Assembly (NCBI GenBank): GCA_954871525.1
Contig: OX940871.1
Location: 25,022,586 to 25,086,585, forward strand
DNA length: 64,000 nt
Reading direction: 5' to 3'
Origin: Parietaria judaica
Taxonomy: Eukaryota > Streptophyta > Magnoliopsida > Rosales > Urticaceae
How positions within the stretch are numbered: the stretch's first letter is position 1; each line of letters begins with the position of its first letter. The notes below the pieces were generated by a model. That model had not been told where the DNA came from, did not search any database, and worked only from the letters and a program-made list of their open reading frames with translations. A program made the translations under genes and the position numbers. Shown here one piece after another: positions 58,499 through 64,000 of the stretch.

Positions 58499-59251
58499 TA
58501 GAGCTGCGTTTGGCGATAATTACGATAATCCGCCCCTATGTTTTCTCCGATCGCTATCATCATTGGCCCATACGTATCCGAAAGACGAGGGTCTAGAATA
58601 GTACCGAAGCAACACGAAAACGGGGTGGATCCCAATAAGACTTGAATTTCAAAATCATAGACTCAATAAGCGGAGAAATAATAGGGTCATTTTTGAATTC
58701 TTTGAAAGCACACGAAATTTGATAAAGACCCGAAAGACCATGATTCAAAGAGGGTTTATTTTGGTTAGAAAAATTTAAAGTAACAGCATAAAAGGGTTTG
58801 AGGAAAGCGAGGAATTTCTTCGCGGTTGCCCATTCCGCCTCCGTGATCTGCGCCTCGGAAGGGAGTTCCTGTCCGAGAAGTGGTCCAAAGGAAGCCACTG
58901 TCTACACACAACTGAAATCATTAAATACGTAGAGTGTTGGGTGGGTGAATAATTATTGAGGTGGGTGAATAAATTTGGGGGGGAAATATTGAAATTTGAA
59001 ATTTTTGGGTTGGAATTCGAGTAAAGTGGGTAAAAACTGTGGTTGGGTAATTAATTTCGGGTAAAAAGTGTGTTATTTCTGCCACAAACAAACACAACCA
59101 CCGGATTGATGACGTGGCATCATCTCAGCCGTCCACGCCCTTCTCGCGGATCACCAAGTGGACGTCGCGATTAAACACGAGCGTCGCGATTCGTCGCGAT
59201 GCCCTGTCAGTCGTCGCGACTCGGTGTCAGTCGTCGCCAAACGCAGCTCTA
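58499..59251. mobile_element. hAT non-autonomous element, 753 bp, 18-bp TIRs
   Basis: TAGAGCTGCGTTTGGCGA stands at the left end and its exact inverse complement at the right end. Flanks GGTAGATC (58491-58498) and GTTAGATC (59252-59259) match 7 of 8. The right third (59120-59235) holds repeated GTCGCGATT/CGTCGCGACTC/GTGTCAGTCGTCGC motifs, a typical subterminal array. The middle carries a fragment of a hAT transposase on the minus strand (58593-58898). Confidence 0.92.
58593..58898 (-). pseudogene. hAT transposase fragment (RICESLEEPER-like) inside a hAT element
   Basis: The 101-codon frame includes WATAKKFLAFLKPFYAVTLN, then LYQISCAFKEFKNDPIISPL and ILKFKSYWDPP. An AKK-x3-FLKPFY-x3-T block followed by a KFxKYW motif is seen in the middle of BED-type hAT transposases such as RICESLEEPER and DAYSLEEPER. 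Both the zinc-finger start and the dimerisation end are missing, so this is the residue of a deleted transposase or a captured domestic copy. The ATG at 58898 is the first in frame; it is not known whether it is used. Confidence 0.65.
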
Positions 59252-59259
59252 GTTAGATC

Positions 59260-59997
59260 TCTAGATTAATTAACAAATATGTAAAAGAAAATAGTAAAAA
59301 TACAAAAAGTGTATGAGAGTAGCTTTCTTGTTAAATTCAAAAAATTCAAGAGGATTATCTCAAAGTTTATACATAATATTCCGTACTTTTCTAAAAGAGT
59401 TTGTTAACAACACATTCATTTTGTACAAACTTTCTTGAAAATTACCCATTGCAAGTATTCATTAGGGAACGTGCTAGTAAATATTCATTCGATAATTCAA
59501 TTATCCCATCTTCTATGATAATTTGATCCAATATTTGTAATTTTTTTAATTTTTTTTGTTGTTAATGTCGAAAAATGAATAAACACTAGAATTGGTCCAA
59601 GTCCAATCTTGGTCCGGACCAAATGATCGTGTAGTGGTCTAATGAGGAAGATTCCCAAACTTCTCGCCTCCGTTTTGCCGGAAGGTGTTTCCTTCAGTTC
59701 GCCTTGATTCCGCTCCCGAACCGGTCTTCTTTGCTCCAAGAGAAGAAGAGTGAAAAGAAGACTACTCCGAACTAGGTTCGAGGAAGCGCGGCGTTCCCGT
59801 GCTTCGACCTGAAGGTGCCAAATTCAAAGGGCATTAATACCAACTACTCACTAATTTGAGTCCCTACTTATGCAAATGCTAAAAATAAAACTTCTATATT
59901 ATAGAAGAGATTTAAGAGATTTCAATAAAACTTCTATATTATAAGAGATTTAATAGATTTAAAAATAAAACTTCTATAAAACTTCTAAAGATAAAAC

Positions 59998-60034
<37 letters not shown>

Positions 60035-60225
60035 AGATTTAAAAGGAAAATATATATTCAGTCATAAATATTTGATTTATCTTTATTTTTAATCGCTAAA
60101 ATCACGGCCGCAAATAGTTCGCTTTCTCTGTGTGGCGGCGTTCTAACGTATTGCAAGCTTTTGCTTCGAAACCATGGAAGCCATTTTCATACGCCATTGA
60201 TGGCCCAACCTTCTTTCACATAGCC
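59260..60225. other. Spacer upstream of ER-ANT1
   Basis: A GC-richer stretch at 59635-59820 has no recognisable product. At 59885-60000 the phrase AATAAAACTTCTATATTATA is repeated imperfectly several times with AGAGATTTAA, followed by (TA)n (60001-60031). No gene seen. Confidence 0.5.
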
Positions 60226-60462
60226 ACTTGTATATATACATGAATCAATTTGTCGTGAACTAGATTCCGTTCAAGCTCAAGCCTCGTCGTCTTCTCTTCT
60301 CCAATCGGGCCTGGTTGGATTAAGGTATCGGATTAAGCTTTTTCATGCTTCGTTGCTCTGTTCTTGTTTGAATTTCAAAAGGGCTTTCGAATCTTTACAC
60401 ATTGGAGATTTGGGAATGAAATTTTTGTTCATTTCTTTGCAGGATTGGTGACGGAATTGGGC
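60226..60462 (+). promoter_or_regulatory. ER-ANT1 promoter end and leader with a 5' UTR intron
   Basis: CTTGTATATATACATG (about 60227-60242) is a likely TATA region. The leader after it shows GATTAAG|GTATCGG (donor at 60325) and TTTCTTTGCAG (acceptor ending 60442), so an intron of about 118 bp probably lies in the 5' UTR, 20 bp before the start codon. Inferred from signals only. Confidence 0.5.
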
Positions 60463-63400
60463 ATGACAAGGCAGTCGGGGAAGTTCTCGGCCGATTTCGC
60501 AATGGGAGGCGTGGCGGCAATCACGGCAAAGAGTTTCGCGGCGCCGATAGAGAGAGTGAAGCTCTTGCTTCAGAACCAGGGCGAGTTGATAAAGAGGGGT
60601 CAGCTTCAGAGGCCGTACAACGGCGTCGGTGACGGCTTCAAACGGGTGTTCCGGGAGGAGGGATTTCTTTCTTTCTGGAGAGGAAACCAGGCGAACGTCA
60701 TCCGGTATTTCCCGACTCAGGTGATTAATTCCTATCCTCAACCAAGTTTCTTTGCGCCATTATTTTAACAATGCTCTTATGTTTCTTGCGATTTTGCGGT
60801 TCGAATTTCATTGAGTGTGAATGACATTCAATATCATTCAGGTATTTATATGATTTGCTTAAGCAAAAGGTTGATTCTAGTTGTTTATGCTAGATAATGC
60901 ATAAGCTGTAATAAGTAGTGTGGAAAGACTATTCTTTTCCGTTTTTTGCTCGTAAAGTTTCTAGCTTTCTTGTTCTTCTCTGAACTTGGAGCGTCTCATC
61001 GGTTTTGTGCTTTTGAATATAGCTCATATGAGGTTAGTAATCTAAAAAATCAGTGTTAAAAAATGTGTTTTTTCTTCGTACGATGATATTTTTAAAAGCA
61101 TAGTCGTTACAAGAAACGGGGACTAGGAGTCGATGAACTTCCCAAAAAGAAATAAGGGTCCTAAATCTAAATGGAATTGGAGTTTTTTCTATTGAAAGCG
61201 ATTTAAATATACAGGTTATAGGAGATAAGTAGATTGTGGACCCACACTTTCAATGTACTGTGCAATAAGGATATGATACAGCCCGGATTTGTGATCGCGT
61301 AACGGCACCCGTTATAACGAACAATCAAAATTGGCTAAATTAGAAGACCTAATAATCGTAGGCTAATAGATAGAGGAGTCCTAGGTGTGTGGCTCTTGGC
61401 CTGTTAGGGCCCGTGTGTGTGGTCCATCATTGGTAGGTCTTACTGCAGTAATGATCCGTAACTTGGTATGACTTAGTATGGCCTGGCTATGAATTGGGGT
61501 AAATCGTACCGGAATCTGTAAAAGATGAATGTATCATGGGTAAACTCTAGAAATTTGAAGACATTTTCCCTATGGCTCTAAGACGGCAGCAAAAACAGGA
61601 ATTTTAACGCCTGTGGCGCATTTGGAACACGCGCAATAAATTCCTCTACAACGGTGCTTCTTGGAGTTTAAATGGACTGATAGATACATCAGATTATAGT
61701 ATTGCTCTTTGGCTTTTCTCGTTGAGTAATGAGTTTTCAATGTACTCTGTTGCGGATCTTTCGAGAGATTGAGTTGGTTCTCTTTAACGAGCGTTGTCTT
61801 ATTTTCTCTTTGGTCGGTGGCTCTATCTGAAGGTGAAAGCATCAATATCGATTTTTTCCTTAATAATTAATTTGTAGCCTTTCTTTCGGGACTCGAGTGT
61901 TATTTGAGTGAAAGAAGATAATTGTTTTTGAGGAGTTAGAAGAACCTAAAGAAATTTGTTTTTTCTTTAATAGCCTTGTAAAGAATTAAGTTAAAATAAG
62001 TCATTTACTTTGTTGCTTATGCCCTTTTTTAAGTCTTTTTCATTTTGTGTTTTATCTTTTAAGTGGGGCTATTATGTAATTAGGGATAAGTTAGGGACTA
62101 GGAAAACGCTAATCTCTCTTTCGTATGGACGTCCAGGGCTTTGTGCCTTTTTTTATGTTTGATTTGTCGAAATCACTTAATGCGTCGTGTGGAAAGCTTT
62201 AACCGTGTTCTCGAAAGAACAGTTGTTTGGTTTGTTTCGGGAAAAAAGTATCTGGTAATTTTCACCTTGGTGATTACTAAAGGCTTATGTATCCATTTCA
62301 ATTTGTTTTCAGTATTGGTTCTTATCACCTTCTTTAATTGTACCAATTGTTAGAAACTTAGAGTATTAGAGGGCTCTTTGTGCGTAAATCATCTTAATTA
62401 CTTTGTCTCTGTTTTTAAAAGAAAAATCCAACGGATTCTAAATCATTTAAATTTTAAATTTTGGCTATGCTCTTATATGTGACTCGTGAGATATATGAAT
62501 ATTTAAAAAGTTATCTTGTACTTATTTAGTTTGATCTCTGTGTTATATTTTTTCTGCACATTACAAGGCTACTAAATTTTATCACCAGATTTTGGATTAT
62601 CCGTAGGCATTCAACTTTGCCTTCAAGGGCTATTTCAAGGGCATCTTCGGACGATCAAAAGACAAAGACGGGTACCTGAAGTGGTTTGCCGGAAACTTGG
62701 CTTCCGGAAGTGCTGCAGGGGCAACAACGTCTTTGTTCCTTTACCATCTTGATTTCGCACGAACACGGCTGGGGACCGACGCGCGGGCCCACTCGGCCGA
62801 TGGTCAACGCCAGTTCAGAGGATTAGTGGATGTTTACCGGAAAACCCTCGCGAGTGACGGAATCGTGGGCTTGTATCGGGGTTTCGGGGTGTCGATATTG
62901 GGAATCACGATGTACCGAGGCATGTACTTCGGGATTTACGACTCTGTGAAGCCTACCCTTTTGGTTGGTCCATTGGAGGTATATCATCTAATCTTGCCAA
63001 GCTGTTTCTATGGATCATGAACTTTACACAGTTTTGCCTTCCAACTTTGCTTTGTTCCAATTTCCTCGATTAATGTTAGACCATCAACGGTTTTCGTCAA
63101 ATTTTAGGATCAAGCATGTACCATCGTGGTTTAAAACTTGACAAAATTGTCGATTATCTAACCGTTACGGGTCGATATCTAGAGTTTACAAGGTCCAAGT
63201 GACAAACTTCATCAAAATATAGAGTATAGGGAGAAACGTGATAGCACGACAACTACCGGACTGTAGCAACTAATTGCTATTTTTTTTTACTTATACTTAA
63301 TTGGCAAAGTATTTCCGTGCTCAATCAATTTCAAAATTCCATTTCGCGCCCGTTTGAGTTTTTTATTTTATATTATGATTTTCTGTTCTTATATGGTAGA

Positions 63401-63891
63401 TCACATGTGAAAATGTGGTGCTTGGGGAATTAAATCTCATAAACCATACAGTTATATTGTCCTTAATTGTAACTTTCAATACATTAACCGAACCGATTAT
63501 AATATTCTAGCACGTGTTTCTCATGCTCTTTTATGGTAGATGATATCATATTAAATCTGATGGAAATGATCTTCTATAGGGAAATTTTCTGGCCAGTTTC
63601 TTTCTGGGTTGGAGCATCACGACATTCTCCGGAGTCTGCGCGTATCCTTTCGACACTCTTCGCCGCAGAATGATGATGACGTCGGGGCAACCCTCAAAGT
63701 ACCGCAGCGCTACACACGCGTTCGTTGAGATCGTGCGCCTCGAGGGCTTCAGAGCATTGTACCGAGGTGTTTCTGCGAATATGCTTCTTGGGGTTGCTGG
63801 CGCCGGAGTGCTTGCTGGCTATGATCACCTGCAGCGCCTTGCGTACCGACGCGGTTACTGTTTCGAGCCACGCCAAACAGCTTTGAAGTGA
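60463..63891 (+). CDS. ER-ANT1: Endoplasmic-reticulum adenine nucleotide transporter (ER-ANT1 type, mitochondrial carrier family), 3 coding exons
   Basis: Coding exons 60463-60720, 62607-62978 and 63580-63891, all phase 0, give 313 residues. Carriers of this family exchange ADP and ATP across membranes; plant ER-ANT1 imports ATP into the ER lumen for chaperones. The three ~100-residue repeats are visible. [12 protein letters not shown] (28-39) and [11 protein letters not shown] (233-243) are carrier signatures, the second holding the RRRMMM motif specific to ADP/ATP carriers; the second repeat has [28 protein letters not shown] and [20 protein letters not shown] are typical of the ER isoform. 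There is no N-terminal mitochondrial extension, as in ER-ANT1, which supports ER rather than mitochondrial location. The C-terminus ([14 protein letters not shown]) is a little longer than the Arabidopsis protein as I recall it. The start is the first ATG after the 5' UTR intron. Confidence 0.95.
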
Positions 63892-64000
63892 TGACTCGAA
63901 ATTGATATATTTTTTTTTCGTTGTACAGCTTTTCATTTTGGGTTGATCCAACTATATCTGCGACTGGCAAAATTAAAGGAACAATAAGAAGATGAAAAAA

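Overview
The window is nuclear DNA of a flowering plant, most likely a eudicot. It holds intron-rich genes of plant-specific families (SOB FIVE-LIKE, GAUT galacturonosyltransferase, ER-type ADP/ATP carrier) in AT-rich DNA loaded with TA/CT microsatellites and small DNA transposons. I cannot name the species. Five host genes look intact: a SOFL (SOB5-like) gene at 9376-9738 (+); a 27-exon HRQ1 RecQ-like DNA helicase at 20866-35675 (+); a four-exon isoaspartyl peptidase/L-asparaginase at 48083-50081 (+), followed by a decayed partial copy at 50855-51512; a two-exon GAUT11-type gene at 52317-54487 (-); and a three-coding-exon ER adenine-nucleotide carrier (ER-ANT1 type) at 60463-63891 (+). From memory, SOB5, HRQ1 and this asparaginase lie close together on Arabidopsis chromosome 5 (At5g08150, At5g08110, At5g08100). 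If so, the left two thirds of the window is an old conserved neighbourhood stretched by transposons.

Most of the rest is mobile DNA, and for many elements both ends and the target-site duplication (TSD) can be read directly. (1) MULE-type elements with 9-bp TSDs: a 1.15-kb near-palindromic element (274-1421); three related ~450-470-bp MITEs (8335-8784, 47513-47981, 55751-56220); a second terminal family with one 231-bp MITE (3101-3331) and two long members (11803-13317, 14200-15641) that share arms but carry different gene-like cargo; an element (33658-35042) carrying most of a DUF1191 gene inside an HRQ1 intron; and a MITE in another HRQ1 intron (30218-30668). (2) hAT elements with 8-bp TSDs: a complete 3.3-kb element (43926-47210) whose transposase is broken by one extra base; a 753-bp element carrying a transposase fragment (58499-59251); and several short elements full of CCGG/CCCGGAT-type subterminal motifs (4982-5454, 38988-39540, 57450-58194, and a likely one at 55328-56476). 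(3) Retroelements: LINE remnants (1-90; 42180-43880), two tRNA-type SINEs with 18-bp TSDs (24469-24652, 40318-40449) and a GC-rich LTR-like block (about 36893-38525).

Region by region: 1-9 kb is transposon-rich and without a clear gene; 9-10 kb holds SOFL; 11.8-15.6 kb the twin cargo-carrying MULEs; 16.7-19.5 kb a minisatellite of about 20-bp palindromic units; 19.8-20.2 kb a broken acyl-CoA oxidase 3-like fragment; 20.9-35.7 kb HRQ1 with nested insertions; 36-48 kb retro- and hAT elements; 48-54.5 kb asparaginase and GAUT11; 55-60 kb nested hAT/MULE elements; 60-64 kb the ER carrier.

The host genes do not form one pathway: they cover cytokinin-related signalling, DNA-crosslink repair, asparagine/isoaspartyl turnover, pectin synthesis and ER nucleotide import. 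The most notable material is the gene-capturing MULE set (cargo from DUF1191, OCTOPUS-like and an unidentified gene) and the palindromic minisatellite. I saw no clearly new enzymatic system.
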